From contig CAJUKZ010000009.1 in assembly GCA_910586995.1 (NCBI GenBank), positions 19,489-83,488 on the forward strand: a stretch of 64,000 nucleotides of DNA, in the 5' to 3' direction. Below, one piece after another: positions 44,504 to 52,677 of the stretch. Below the pieces are notes generated by a model. The model ran no database searches. It was not told where the DNA came from and was given only the letters and a program-made list of their open reading frames with translations. Source of the stretch: an uncultured Muribaculaceae bacterium. Lineage in GTDB: Bacteria > Bacteroidota > Bacteroidia > Bacteroidales > Muribaculaceae. The position numbers and the translations under genes are program-made. Every line of letters begins with the position of its first letter. Positions within the stretch are counted from its first letter, which is position 1.

Positions 44504-45532
44504 TTACTTCGAGTTCTTTTTATAGTATTTTATGAGCTTGGGGACAACCTCTTCCATGTTGCCTGTGATCACATAGTCGGCGATTGCGTTGATCGGAGCA
44601 TTCTCATCGGGGTTGATGGAGATGATGATCGAGCTTTCCTGCATGCCGGCGATGTGCTGTATCTGTCCGGAGATTCCGACAGCGATGTACAGTTTGGGAC
44701 GTACGGTGACACCGGTCTGTCCGATCTGACGTTCGTGCTCGACAAGTCCCGCATCCACAGCCGCGCGTGATGCGCCTACTTCAGCGCCGAGGGTGTTTGC
44801 CAGATCGTAGAGAAGCTGGAAGTTCTCCTTGGATCCTACACCGTATCCGCCAGCGACGATTATGGGGGAGTTCTTGATGTTGACTTTTGATTTCTCGATG
44901 TGACGGTCGATTATCTCTACGATGAAGTCGGCGTCTGATACGTATTTCGAGGCGTCGAGAACGATTTCCTGGCCTTTGTAGGCTGGATCGCGCATTTCTT
45001 TCTTCATCACGCCTTCGCGTACGGTGGCCATCTGGGGACGGCAGTCGGGGTTTACGATTGTTGCCACGATGTTGCCGCCGAATGCCGGACGGATCTGGTA
45101 GAGCAGGTCGGTATATTCCTTGCCTGTCTTGGGATCTGTGTGGTCGCCGATTTCAAGGGCTGTACAGTCGGCGGTAAGACCGCTGTGCAGGGCTGAAGAT
45201 ACTCGAGGGCCGAGGTCGCGTCCGATGCAAGTGGCGCCCATGAGCGCGATCTGGGGCTTGATCTCCTTGAACAGATTGATCAGCACAGCCGCGTGTGGGT
45301 TTGATGTGTAGGGCGAGAGACGCTTGTCCTCCACTTTGTAGAGGGTGTCGACTCCGTAGGGGAAGACCTGTTCGGCTACCTTGTCAAGACCGTTTCCTAC
45401 GGCAAGAGCCTGAAGCTCTACGCCAAGCCTGTCGGCGAGGACACGGCCTTTGGTGAGGAGTTCGAGTGAGACGTCGGCCACATGACCGTCCTCAATCTCA
45501 AGATATACTATAACGTTGTTTTCTTTTGCCAT
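44504..45532 (-). CDS. etfA: Electron transfer flavoprotein alpha subunit
   Basis: EtfA (342 residues) carries FAD in its C-terminal domain and pairs with EtfB to accept electrons from the neighbouring acyl-CoA dehydrogenase. The N-terminal ETF domain includes ALMGATCIGRDLGPRVSSAL. The FAD domain includes VAGGYGVGSKENFQLLYDLA, the RAAVDAG loop, GQTGVTVRPKLYIAVGISG and INPDENAPINAIADYVITG. I use the ATG at 45532; the frame extends to 45562 only through a TTG. It lies between etfB and the dehydrogenase gene on the minus strand. Confidence 0.96.
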   Translation of the reverse strand: MAKENNVIVYLEIEDGHVADVSLELLTKGRVLADRLGVELQALAVGNGLDKVAEQVFPYGVDTLYKVEDKRLSPYTSNPHAAVLINLFKEIKPQIALMGATCIGRDLGPRVSSALHSGLTADCTALEIGDHTDPKTGKEYTDLLYQIRPAFGGNIVATIVNPDCRPQMATVREGVMKKEMRDPAYKGQEIVLDASKYVSDADFIVEIIDRHIEKSKVNIKNSPIIVAGGYGVGSKENFQLLYDLANTLGAEVGASRAAVDAGLVEHERQIGQTGVTVRPKLYIAVGISGQIQHIAGMQESSIIISINPDENAPINAIADYVITGNMEEVVPKLIKYYKKNSK

Positions 45533-45567
45533 TGTAATATCGGATGTAAAGTGAGAGGCCAAGATTA

Positions 45568-46443
45568 TCAGCCGATGGTGTGGTTGGTGATGAGGTCGCA
45601 GATGAGCTGTTCGAGCTGGGCATCGTCAGAAGCGGGGATGCACAGGCTCTCCTTAGCGGTGAAGACAACGTTTTCTACGGCCTTTACCTTTGTGGGTGAG
45701 CCGGGGAGGCCTATCTGCGCCGGATCTGCTTCGACGTATGCTGCTGACCATTCCTGAAGCTGGAGTGCGGGACGTGCGTCGATCACGGCCTGCTGTTCGG
45801 GTGTGAGTTTGGCTTTCTCGGAGGGAGATACGGCGCGTTTGTATGTCATTACGCGACGTGCGTTGCGCGGACGGCATTCTGCAGCCGAACCGTTAACGGT
45901 GACAACACAGGGAAGCGGCGACTTCACGGTCTCCACGCCGTGTTCGAGGCGGCGCTTAACTGTGACAAATCCGTCGGCGAGATTAAGTATCTCCTCAGCG
46001 TATGTCACCTGCGGAATGCCGAGCTTCTCGGCTATCTGCGGGCCTACCTGGGCTGTGTCGCCGTCGATGGCCTGACGTCCGGAAAGGATGATGTCGTAGT
46101 TGCCGAACTTACGTATGGCCTGGGCGAGAGAATATGATGTGGCGAGGGTGTCTGCGCCGCCAAGTGTGCGGTCGGTGAGCACGATGCCTGTGTCAGCTCC
46201 GCGGAAGATAGCTTCGCGGATAACTTCGGCAGCACGCGGAAGTCCCATTGTAAGGATGGTGACAGTGGAGCCGGGGTTCTGGTCTTTGAGGCGAAGAGCC
46301 TGCTCAAGAGCGTTGAGGTCTTCAGGGTTGAAGATTGCGGGCAGGGCGGCGCGGTTGATTGTGCCGTCGGCCTTCATCGCATCTTTGCCCACATTGCGGG
46401 TGTCGGGCACCTGCTTGGCGAGCACAATGATGTTGAGACTCAT
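45568..46443 (-). CDS. etfB: Electron transfer flavoprotein beta subunit
   Basis: EtfB (291 residues) binds a nucleotide or second flavin and docks EtfA. Family marks are LAKQVPDTRNVG at the N-terminus, DLNALEQALRLKD, TMGLPRAAEVIREAIFRGAD, LSGRQAIDGDTAQVGPQIAEKLG and the C-terminal loop GLPGSPTKVKAV. The segment DRTLGGADTLATSYSLA near residue 90 resembles that of electron-bifurcating ETFs, where it holds FAD rather than AMP. It is first in a three-gene operon with its own promoter. Confidence 0.95.
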   Translation of the reverse strand: MSLNIIVLAKQVPDTRNVGKDAMKADGTINRAALPAIFNPEDLNALEQALRLKDQNPGSTVTILTMGLPRAAEVIREAIFRGADTGIVLTDRTLGGADTLATSYSLAQAIRKFGNYDIILSGRQAIDGDTAQVGPQIAEKLGIPQVTYAEEILNLADGFVTVKRRLEHGVETVKSPLPCVVTVNGSAAECRPRNARRVMTYKRAVSPSEKAKLTPEQQAVIDARPALQLQEWSAAYVEADPAQIGLPGSPTKVKAVENVVFTAKESLCIPASDDAQLEQLICDLITNHTIG

Positions 46444-46499
46444 GTTGATTGGTTCGTGTTAATATTGGTTTGTAAGAATTTACTGAATATTTTAGGGTA

Positions 46500-46530
46500 C
46501 AAAGTTAATAAAAACGCGGCGAAAACCGAA
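46500..46530 (-). promoter_or_regulatory. Promoter of the etfBA operon
   Basis: On the minus strand TTCG (46530-46527, imperfect), a 19-bp spacer and TAACTTTG (46507-46500). Leader about 50 nt. Confidence 0.55.
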
Positions 46531-46677
46531 ATGTTTTTTTATCTTTTGATTTCTACCCCGTTACGTCCGGCTTGTATTGGAGTTTTTATGTATTCCCTAT
46601 CGTGCAAGAAGGGTTGGTGGGGATGTCGGATGCCTTGAATTTGTGCCGGTGCTCTGATTATTGTTGAGCCACGGATG

Positions 46678-47811
46678 CTATTTTCTGGATTTAAGGAGAT
46701 TGCAGAGGTCGTCGAAGATTATGTGATATTCGTATGCTTTCTTTTCGCCTAAGGTGACAAATATGAGATTCTGTTCGGGATCGCAGAACAATACCTGACC
46801 ATAGAGGCCGATGGCGAAGAAGCGTGGCGTGATGAGCATGCCGTCGCCGTCCGGGGTGATGATGTTGTTCCAGCCGTATGAATAGGCTTCGTTGCCGAGA
46901 TGTGAATGGATAGACCTGTTGACCCATTCAGTATCTACGATCTGCTTGCCCAGGTATTTCCCATCATTCAGGTACAGGCTTCCGATTTTTGCAATGTTCC
47001 GGGCAGTCGTGGCTATGCCTCCATATGCTTTTGCGTTATGTTGTTTTCTGCTGTCGAGGGCAATGTAGGTGTCGTACTCCATTCCGAGAGGCTTCCATAC
47101 TTTATCTTCAAGATATTGTGCGTACTGCTTTCCGGTTGCCCTTTCAATGACCACTCCTAAAATGGCTGTGGAAAGTGAATTATAGTAGTGCGATGTGCCG
47201 GGTTCTTCTTTAAATTTAGCTTTTGATATGAAATTGACCACATCGTCGCCGTAGTATAGTTTTGCCATCTTCGAGAATGGATTCCAGCCATATTCCTCTT
47301 TGAAATCAAGACCGGTGCGCATGTCGAGGAGATGTTCGATGGTGAGTTTGGCAAACATCGGGTCGGCATCGGATAATTCGGGCATGTATTTGACAACCGG
47401 GTCGGCGACACTTTCTATATAGCCTTCGTCGATGGCAATGCCGCATAGCAGCGATGTTATCGCTTTGGATATGGAAAAGATATTGACCGGAGTGGAGCGG
47501 TTGACGTTGCCGAAATATTCTTCGACGAGTATGGAGTCATTTCTGAGAATCAACAGAGAACCGTTGCCCCTTGCGCGGCCGAAATATTCGCCTACAGTCT
47601 CACCATGAAACTGACTTCCGTCGAATACAGCGGTCGAGAGGTATCTATCGTCGGATTCAGGCAGAGGCTGTGCTGATTCAGCGCCGTGGATTGTGTCGAG
47701 ATCGAAGTTCCGGTAGGTATCGGTTGATGGAGAACCATGCCGGATGGCTTTTAGCGTTGTGCAGCCTTCTATGCTCAGTAGGATAAGCAGTATTATGATG
47801 AGCCTGTTCAT
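46678..47811 (-). CDS. Serine hydrolase lipoprotein of the beta-lactamase/DD-peptidase fold
   Basis: A 377-residue lipoprotein (IEGC, Cys17) with the class C beta-lactamase/esterase fold. The SxxK motif is SISK at residues 113-116 (nucleophile Ser113), and Y-x-N is HYYNS near residue 210. HLLDMRTGLDFKEEY is the usual segment between them. Family members are D-aminopeptidases, esterases or beta-lactamases; real antibiotic hydrolysis cannot be claimed. It lies 13 bp downstream of polA and is probably transcribed with it. Confidence 0.88.
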   Translation of the reverse strand: MNRLIIILLILLSIEGCTTLKAIRHGSPSTDTYRNFDLDTIHGAESAQPLPESDDRYLSTAVFDGSQFHGETVGEYFGRARGNGSLLILRNDSILVEEYFGNVNRSTPVNIFSISKAITSLLCGIAIDEGYIESVADPVVKYMPELSDADPMFAKLTIEHLLDMRTGLDFKEEYGWNPFSKMAKLYYGDDVVNFISKAKFKEEPGTSHYYNSLSTAILGVVIERATGKQYAQYLEDKVWKPLGMEYDTYIALDSRKQHNAKAYGGIATTARNIAKIGSLYLNDGKYLGKQIVDTEWVNRSIHSHLGNEAYSYGWNNIITPDGDGMLITPRFFAIGLYGQVLFCDPEQNLIFVTLGEKKAYEYHIIFDDLCNLLKSRK

Positions 47812-47824
47812 TCAACTGTAGGTT

Positions 47825-50611
47825 TTAGTGGGCATCGAGCCAATCTGTAGCCACTCCGGATGATACTGTGAGCGGTACGCGTGCTTCAGGATAGGCAGAC
47901 TCCATCTGTCGGATGACAATATCGCGAACCTGCTCGAGTTCGTCGGGTATGACGTTGAATACGAGTTCATCGTGGACCTGCATTATCATCCGCGATCGTA
48001 GTCCGAGTCTTGTGAATTCGCGGTCTATGGCTATCATTGCTATCTTTATGATGTCGGCTGCGCTTCCCTGCAGCGGGGCATTGATGGCGTTGCGCTCGGC
48101 ATATCCGCGCACTACGGCATTCCGGGAGTTTATGTCGGGCAGGTAGCGCTTACGCTCCTTTACAGTGGTCACGTATCCGTCGCGCCGTGCGTCGGATATG
48201 GCCCGGTCCATGTATTCCTTTACACCCGGATATGCGTTGAAATATCCTTCGATCAGGGCTTTTGCATCTGCGCGTGATATGTTGAGGCGTTGAGACAGTC
48301 CGAACGCCGATATTCCGTAGATGATGCCGAAGTTGGCAGTTTTGGCAGCACGGCGTTGGGTGTCGGACACTTGCGAGGGTTCGATATGGTGTATCTTAGC
48401 GGCAGTGGCACGGTGTATATCCTCACCCGAGAGGAAAGCTTCTGTCATGTGAGGGTCTTGGCTCAGGTGTGCCATAAGCCGCAATTCTATCTGTGAGTAG
48501 TCGGCCGACAAGAGCATGCATCCGGAATCGGCAATGAAAGCACGGCGTATCTCCCGCCCTTCATCGGTCCGTATAGGTATATTCTGAAGGTTAGGGTTGG
48601 TCGATGATATGCGTCCGGTTGCTGTTGCAGTCTGGTTGAAAGTGGTGTGTATCTTTCCTGTATGCGGATTGACGAGCAAGGGCAGGGCATTGACGTAGGT
48701 TGCCAACAGTTTGCGTAGGCCACGGATGTCAAGAATCAGCCCCACCAGCGGGTGAGCGCCGCGCAGTTTCTCAAGTATTTCCTCAGTTGTAGAGTAAGCT
48801 CCGGTTTTTGTTTTCTTGGCTTTTGGGTCAATCTTGAACCGTCCGAACAGGATTTCTCCTACCTGTGCGGGTGAGCCGGGGTTGAATTGCTCGCCTGCAA
48901 GGGCATATGCCTGTTGTTCGAGGTCGTGGAGTCGGGTTGTAAGTTTTTCAGACATTTCGTTCAGCACCGACGGGTCGATGCGTACACCGGTATACTCCAT
49001 GCGGGCGAGTACAGCGGCAAACGGCAGTTCTATGTCGTTGAGCAGCGCGGACTGATTCTGCTGCTGTATCTGATCTTCGAGTACCGGTCGCAGTTTCAGC
49101 AACACAGAGGCTTCTTCTATAGCGCGGTCGAGTACCGACGATTCCGGCTCTGTCTCTCCTGATTTCAGGCGAGGGGGCACTGTCATGTCAAGACCTAAGT
49201 AGATACGGGCGCTTTCTGCTACGTTGTTTTTCATCTCAGGCTGCAATATATAGTGAGCCAAGGATGTGTCGAAGTATGGCGCACCAAGACTGACTCCGGT
49301 GTTGCGCATCACGACCATTGCGTATTTTATGTCGGAGCATATCACCACAGGCCCTGAAGTGCGTGCAGATACGAGGGGCTGCAGCATCGATAGCATTTCG
49401 GCGTCTATCTCACTCTTAGAACCTCTGAGCGGCAGATGGAAAATACCGGTGGCGGATGAAGCCAGCACAAGTCCTGTCCAACGGGCGCGCATGGCCTCGG
49501 GATCGCCGTCTGTGATCATTACCAGCGCAATCTCCGGTTGTTCCATCAGCATTCCGCATACTTCGGCCAGGCGAGCCGGAGTGGATATTTCCTCGGCAGA
49601 GGTGTGCGGTATTTTTTCGTTCAAGGCGGGAGTCGTATCTTCCTCCGCAGGTAGGTCAAATAGCGACATCATGCCATCGGCAGGAATTTCCGGACGTGCT
49701 GAGGGTGATACGTTTCTGTCGGGCGTATTGGTCGTGGCGGCATTCAGGCGCGAGAGAAATGTACGGAACTCAAGGGTGCGGTATATATCGCTGAGAGCGT
49801 CTATGTCGGGTTCGAGACGCACCAGCGAGTCTATAGTGGCATCCACCGGGGCGTCTGTACTGATTGTGACCAATTGTTTAGAAAAACGTATCTGGTCGGC
49901 ATTTTCGACAATTTTTTTCTGAAGAGCGCCTTTTAGGCTGTCGGTGGATTGCAGCAGGTTGTCGATGGAATGGAACTCGCGGATAAGCTTGGCTGCCGTC
50001 TTCTCTCCAACTCCGGGACAGCCAGGAATATTGTCGGATGCATCGCCTTCGAGCGCGAGCAGGTCTATCACCTGCACCGGAGATTCTATGCCATAGCGTT
50101 CACAGACTTCGCGCGGGCCGCGTATCTCGAACCCCTGGCCTTTAAGAGCCGGACGGTACATGAACACATGATCAGTGACGAGTTGCCCGTAGTCCTTGTC
50201 GGGCGTCATCATGTAGGTGGTGAATCCCTGCTCCTCCGCTCGCCTCGAGAGCGTGCCTATCACGTCGTCGGCTTCATATCCTTCCACTTCGATCACAGGA
50301 ATGCGGTATGCCTCGAGAATACTCTTGATATAAGGTATGGATGCCGTGATGTCTTCCGGTTGTGCGTCGCGCTGGGCTTTGTATTCGGGATACAAGTCGT
50401 GGCGGAACGTGCGTCCGTGGGGAGGATCGAAGCACACGGCTATGTGCGACGGGTTCTCTTTGCGCAGAATCTCGTCGAGAGTGTTGCAGAAACCGAAGAT
50501 AGCGGATGTGTTGAGACCGTATGAAGTGACGCGCGGTGCGCGTATCAGGGCGTAGTATGCCCTGTAGATCAGAGCGTATGCGTCGAGCAGGAATAGTCGT
50601 TTGTCGTCCAT
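47825..50611 (-). CDS. polA: DNA polymerase I, with degenerate proofreading domain
   Basis: A 928-residue family A polymerase for Okazaki-fragment maturation and repair. The 5'-3' exonuclease domain (1-290) is intact, with FDPPHGRTFRHDLYPEYKAQR, EGYEADDVIGTL and MTPDKDYGQLV. The polymerase domain has motif A (DYSQIELRLMAHLS), motif B (RRAAKTANFGIIYGISAFGL) and motif C (MQVHDELVF). The middle domain is shrunken: where D-x-E of Exo I should be it reads MITDGDPEA, and the Y-x-x-x-D of Exo III is replaced by DRAIEEASVLL, so 3'-5' proofreading is probably lost. I start at 50611 because the promoter lies at 50632-50662; the longer frame to 50671 starts upstream of it. Confidence 0.96.
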   Translation of the reverse strand: MDDKRLFLLDAYALIYRAYYALIRAPRVTSYGLNTSAIFGFCNTLDEILRKENPSHIAVCFDPPHGRTFRHDLYPEYKAQRDAQPEDITASIPYIKSILEAYRIPVIEVEGYEADDVIGTLSRRAEEQGFTTYMMTPDKDYGQLVTDHVFMYRPALKGQGFEIRGPREVCERYGIESPVQVIDLLALEGDASDNIPGCPGVGEKTAAKLIREFHSIDNLLQSTDSLKGALQKKIVENADQIRFSKQLVTISTDAPVDATIDSLVRLEPDIDALSDIYRTLEFRTFLSRLNAATTNTPDRNVSPSARPEIPADGMMSLFDLPAEEDTTPALNEKIPHTSAEEISTPARLAEVCGMLMEQPEIALVMITDGDPEAMRARWTGLVLASSATGIFHLPLRGSKSEIDAEMLSMLQPLVSARTSGPVVICSDIKYAMVVMRNTGVSLGAPYFDTSLAHYILQPEMKNNVAESARIYLGLDMTVPPRLKSGETEPESSVLDRAIEEASVLLKLRPVLEDQIQQQNQSALLNDIELPFAAVLARMEYTGVRIDPSVLNEMSEKLTTRLHDLEQQAYALAGEQFNPGSPAQVGEILFGRFKIDPKAKKTKTGAYSTTEEILEKLRGAHPLVGLILDIRGLRKLLATYVNALPLLVNPHTGKIHTTFNQTATATGRISSTNPNLQNIPIRTDEGREIRRAFIADSGCMLLSADYSQIELRLMAHLSQDPHMTEAFLSGEDIHRATAAKIHHIEPSQVSDTQRRAAKTANFGIIYGISAFGLSQRLNISRADAKALIEGYFNAYPGVKEYMDRAISDARRDGYVTTVKERKRYLPDINSRNAVVRGYAERNAINAPLQGSAADIIKIAMIAIDREFTRLGLRSRMIMQVHDELVFNVIPDELEQVRDIVIRQMESAYPEARVPLTVSSGVATDWLDAH

Positions 50612-50631
50612 GTGCAGGATGTTTAGAGCCT

Positions 50632-50662
50632 CAAAATTACCACATATCGCCCGAAAAACAAA
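50632..50662 (-). promoter_or_regulatory. Promoter of polA
   Basis: On the minus strand TTTG (50662-50659), a 19-bp spacer and TAATTTTG (50639-50632), a full consensus match. It fixes the polA start at 50611 with a leader of about 14 nt. Confidence 0.78.
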
Positions 50663-50694
50663 ATCCGACACAGTTTAAGAGTCGGATTTTGTTT
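50656..50694. repeat. Inverted repeat overlapping the polA promoter
   Basis: A perfect 14-bp inverted repeat (50656-50669 with 50681-50694) with an 11-nt loop. The left arm covers the TTTG box of the polA promoter. It has the shape of a bidirectional terminator (GC core plus A/T tracts), but no gene reads into it on the plus strand, so it may be an operator or a boundary remnant of the accessory island. Confidence 0.6.
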
Positions 50695-50883
50695 CCTAAT
50701 GCGTTTTATGCAGAGTCTGGACTCAGGATCGGTGGCTTTTACGCTTTTCATGACGGTGATAATCTATTGCGTTTTTATGGTTTTGCCGTTATTGTTTTTT
50801 AGCGAAACGCTTGTAAATGTTAATTTTTTATGCATATTTGCGGATAAATATACTCAATCATCATAAATGGCATTCTTAGTGTT

Positions 50884-51033
50884 ATGAAAAAGCTTTTCAT
50901 GGTTATAATTATATTATTGGGATTCGTATTGAACACATGTATGGGTTCTATTTACGAAAGAACAAGCAGTCGAATCATTCAATTGGAGCAGTCAAGTTCA
51001 ATATACGTTGTTGGCAAAGTCATGCAATGGTAA
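50884..51033 (+). CDS. Small hypothetical protein with signal or lipoprotein-like N-terminus
   Basis: A 49-residue frame with a good start, MKKLFMVIIILLGFVLNTCMG: two Lys, a hydrophobic core and a possible lipobox (LNTC), followed by a short polar tail. It is AT-rich and unlike the chromosome around it in codon use. A downstream frame could continue the protein if there were a frameshift near 51000, so it may be a decayed longer lipoprotein. Not recognised. Confidence 0.35.
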   Translation: MKKLFMVIIILLGFVLNTCMGSIYERTSSRIIQLEQSSSIYVVGKVMQW

Positions 51034-51088
51034 TTGTTATCCTTATGGAAAAGTGTCTTAATGCAAATACAAACTTAATATTACAATT

Positions 51089-51565
51089 ATGGAAAGAGCA
51101 AAAGAGAATCAGGCGTGGTATAAGTATTTGATCGCCTTTTTAGTACCTGTGGTGTTCTATTTCTTGATAATGCCATTTCGAGGTGGATATATAAGTTGTA
51201 ATATCTTGTCTGGTATCGCCTTAGGAGAGATTATGGCTATGACTATCTTTTTTGTTGTGCCGTATAAATTGCTGCGTACACTGCAATCGGCCGCCGGAGC
51301 GTGCACATTGCTGATTTTTATGCTTACGATGTATTCAGGGTGTATCATAAGCGAGCTGGCAGGTATGTTGCTGATCGATCGTTTTGTAAGTGTATTCTGG
51401 GTGGAGAAAATAGCCTGGCTTTTTGCATTTGTGGCTGCGTATATATACATTTTTGTACCTAAAGGATACAAGACGGTATATATGATGGGATATATACTTT
51501 CTGCACTTTGGATTGCTGTAGCTATGACGGGTGCAATTTCGGAATATGCTATTAGTGGTCTCTGA
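51089..51565 (+). CDS. Hypothetical membrane protein in AT-rich island
   Basis: A 158-residue protein with about five hydrophobic helices (residues 14-28, 40-58, 66-82, 100-120, 128-150) and short loops. No family recognised. It has clearly lower GC than flanking genes and is followed within 10 bp by a 12-bp terminator hairpin, which supports it as a real, separately terminated gene. It shares an island with two KilA-N genes and may be recently acquired. Confidence 0.6.
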   Translation: MERAKENQAWYKYLIAFLVPVVFYFLIMPFRGGYISCNILSGIALGEIMAMTIFFVVPYKLLRTLQSAAGACTLLIFMLTMYSGCIISELAGMLLIDRFVSVFWVEKIAWLFAFVAAYIYIFVPKGYKTVYMMGYILSALWIAVAMTGAISEYAISGL

Positions 51566-51573
51566 TAAAAAGC

Positions 51574-51605
51574 AGTGCGGACGGTAAATAAGCACCGTCC
51601 GCACT
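51574..51605 (+). terminator. Terminator after the hypothetical membrane protein
   Basis: A perfect 12-bp stem (AGTGCGGACGGT 51574-51585 / ACCGTCCGCACT 51594-51605) with an 8-nt loop, flanked by A residues on the left and ATTAAT on the right. Confidence 0.75.
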
Positions 51606-51657
51606 ATTAATCTCGCTGAAAAACGGGTTAATACGCTGATATATCGAATTTTTGGAA

Positions 51658-51665
51658 TATCTTTG
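51658..51665 (+). promoter_or_regulatory. Promoter -7 element, KilA-N copy 1
   Basis: TATCTTTG, 27 nt before the ATG at 51692; conserved in copy 2 at 52644-52651. The -33 box is poor (GCTG at 51635-51638, spacer 19), so expression may depend on an activator. Confidence 0.5.
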
Positions 51666-51691
51666 TGCTGAAATCGAACGCTTATCCCCAA

Positions 51692-52506
51692 ATGGCAAAA
51701 ATTACAGTTCAGAATACTCCAATTACCGTTCTTAACATAGAGGAACAGGACTATATCTCTCTTACTGATATGGCTACTGCCAAAGATGGAGACAGCAGAG
51801 CTGCGGATGTTATCAAGAATTGGATTAGAAATAGATATACCATTGAATTTCTTGGTACATGGGAACTTATCCACAATCCTCATTTTAAAGTGGTCGAATT
51901 TGACCACTTTAAAATGAGTGCAGGTTTGCCATCTTTTGTATTGAGTGCCTCGGAATGGATTGAGAGAACCGGTGCAATAGGATTGATAGTCAAGAAAGGG
52001 CGTTACGGAGGAACTTATGCCCACAAGGACATCGCATTTGAATTTGGGTCTGCGATAAGTGTACCCTTCAAACTCTATCTGATAGAGGAGTTCCAGCGGT
52101 TGAAAGCGGAAGAACAAAAAGTATTGGGTTGGTCGGCGAAGCGTGAGTTGTCTAAAATCAACTACCGCATACACACAGATGCGATCAAGCAGAACCTTAT
52201 TCCGGCGGAGGTCACAAAAGCACAGGCAAGCATCATTTATGCCAATGAATCCGATGTGTTGAACGTGGCTATGTTCGGCATGACAGCAAAACAGTGGCGT
52301 GAGGCAAATCCCGATTTGAAAGGGAATATCCGCGACTATGCCTCCGTCAACGAACTATCTGCCTATCCAACATGGAAAGTCTCAATGCCGTATTCATAGA
52401 GCAGGGTCTACCGCAATCAGAGCGACTTGTCAAACTCAACCAAATCGCTATCCATCAAATGAGCGTGTTGGAGAGTGGCGATAACAACCGTCAACTTTTG
52501 AATTGA
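51692..52506 (+). pseudogene. KilA-N domain protein, copy 1, frameshifted near its C-terminus
   Basis: The frame starts MAKITVQNTPITV at 51692 (the earlier GTG at 51665 lies in the promoter). It encodes a KilA-N DNA-binding domain of the phage and Bacteroidetes type: DYISLTDMAT, then IKNWIRNRYTIEFLGTWE, NPHFKVVEFDHFK, SASEWIERTGAIGLIVKKGRYGGTYAHKDIAFEF, then RLKAEEQ and a conserved C-terminal domain. Compared with copy 2, one T is missing near 52350 (GAACTATCTG versus GAACTTATCTG). This shifts the frame after YASVNEL, so the native frame stops at 52399 while homology runs on to 52506. The N-terminal domain is intact. Inside it lies a 40-bp DNA palindrome (separate entry). Confidence 0.8.
51879..51918. 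repeat. 40-bp palindrome inside KilA-N copy 1
   Basis: Arms of 17 nt (51879-51895 and 51902-51918) pair perfectly around a GAATTT centre. The centre is the Glu-Phe codon pair of HFKVVEFDHFK. The arms lie wholly within coding sequence. Confidence 0.95.
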
Positions 52507-52643
52507 TTATGAGGTGATTATCAAATCCGCTTATTCGGAATGATCTTTTTGATTGGCTCGGGCTTGTTGTTGAATAATTTCAAACATAGGATTAAATCTC
52601 GCATAAAAGCAGGCTAATGCGCTGATATGTCCGATTTTTGGAG

Positions 52644-52651
52644 TATCTTTG
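52644..52651 (+). promoter_or_regulatory. Promoter -7 element, KilA-N copy 2
   Basis: TATCTTTG, at the same distance from the ATG (52678) as in copy 1. Confidence 0.5.
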
Positions 52652-52677
52652 TATTGATATCAAACGCTTATTCCCAA

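Noticed and set aside
46678..47811. Antibiotic-resistance beta-lactamase
   Set aside because: SxxK and YxN motifs show the fold only; many such lipoproteins are esterases or peptidases, and nothing marks it as a resistance gene.
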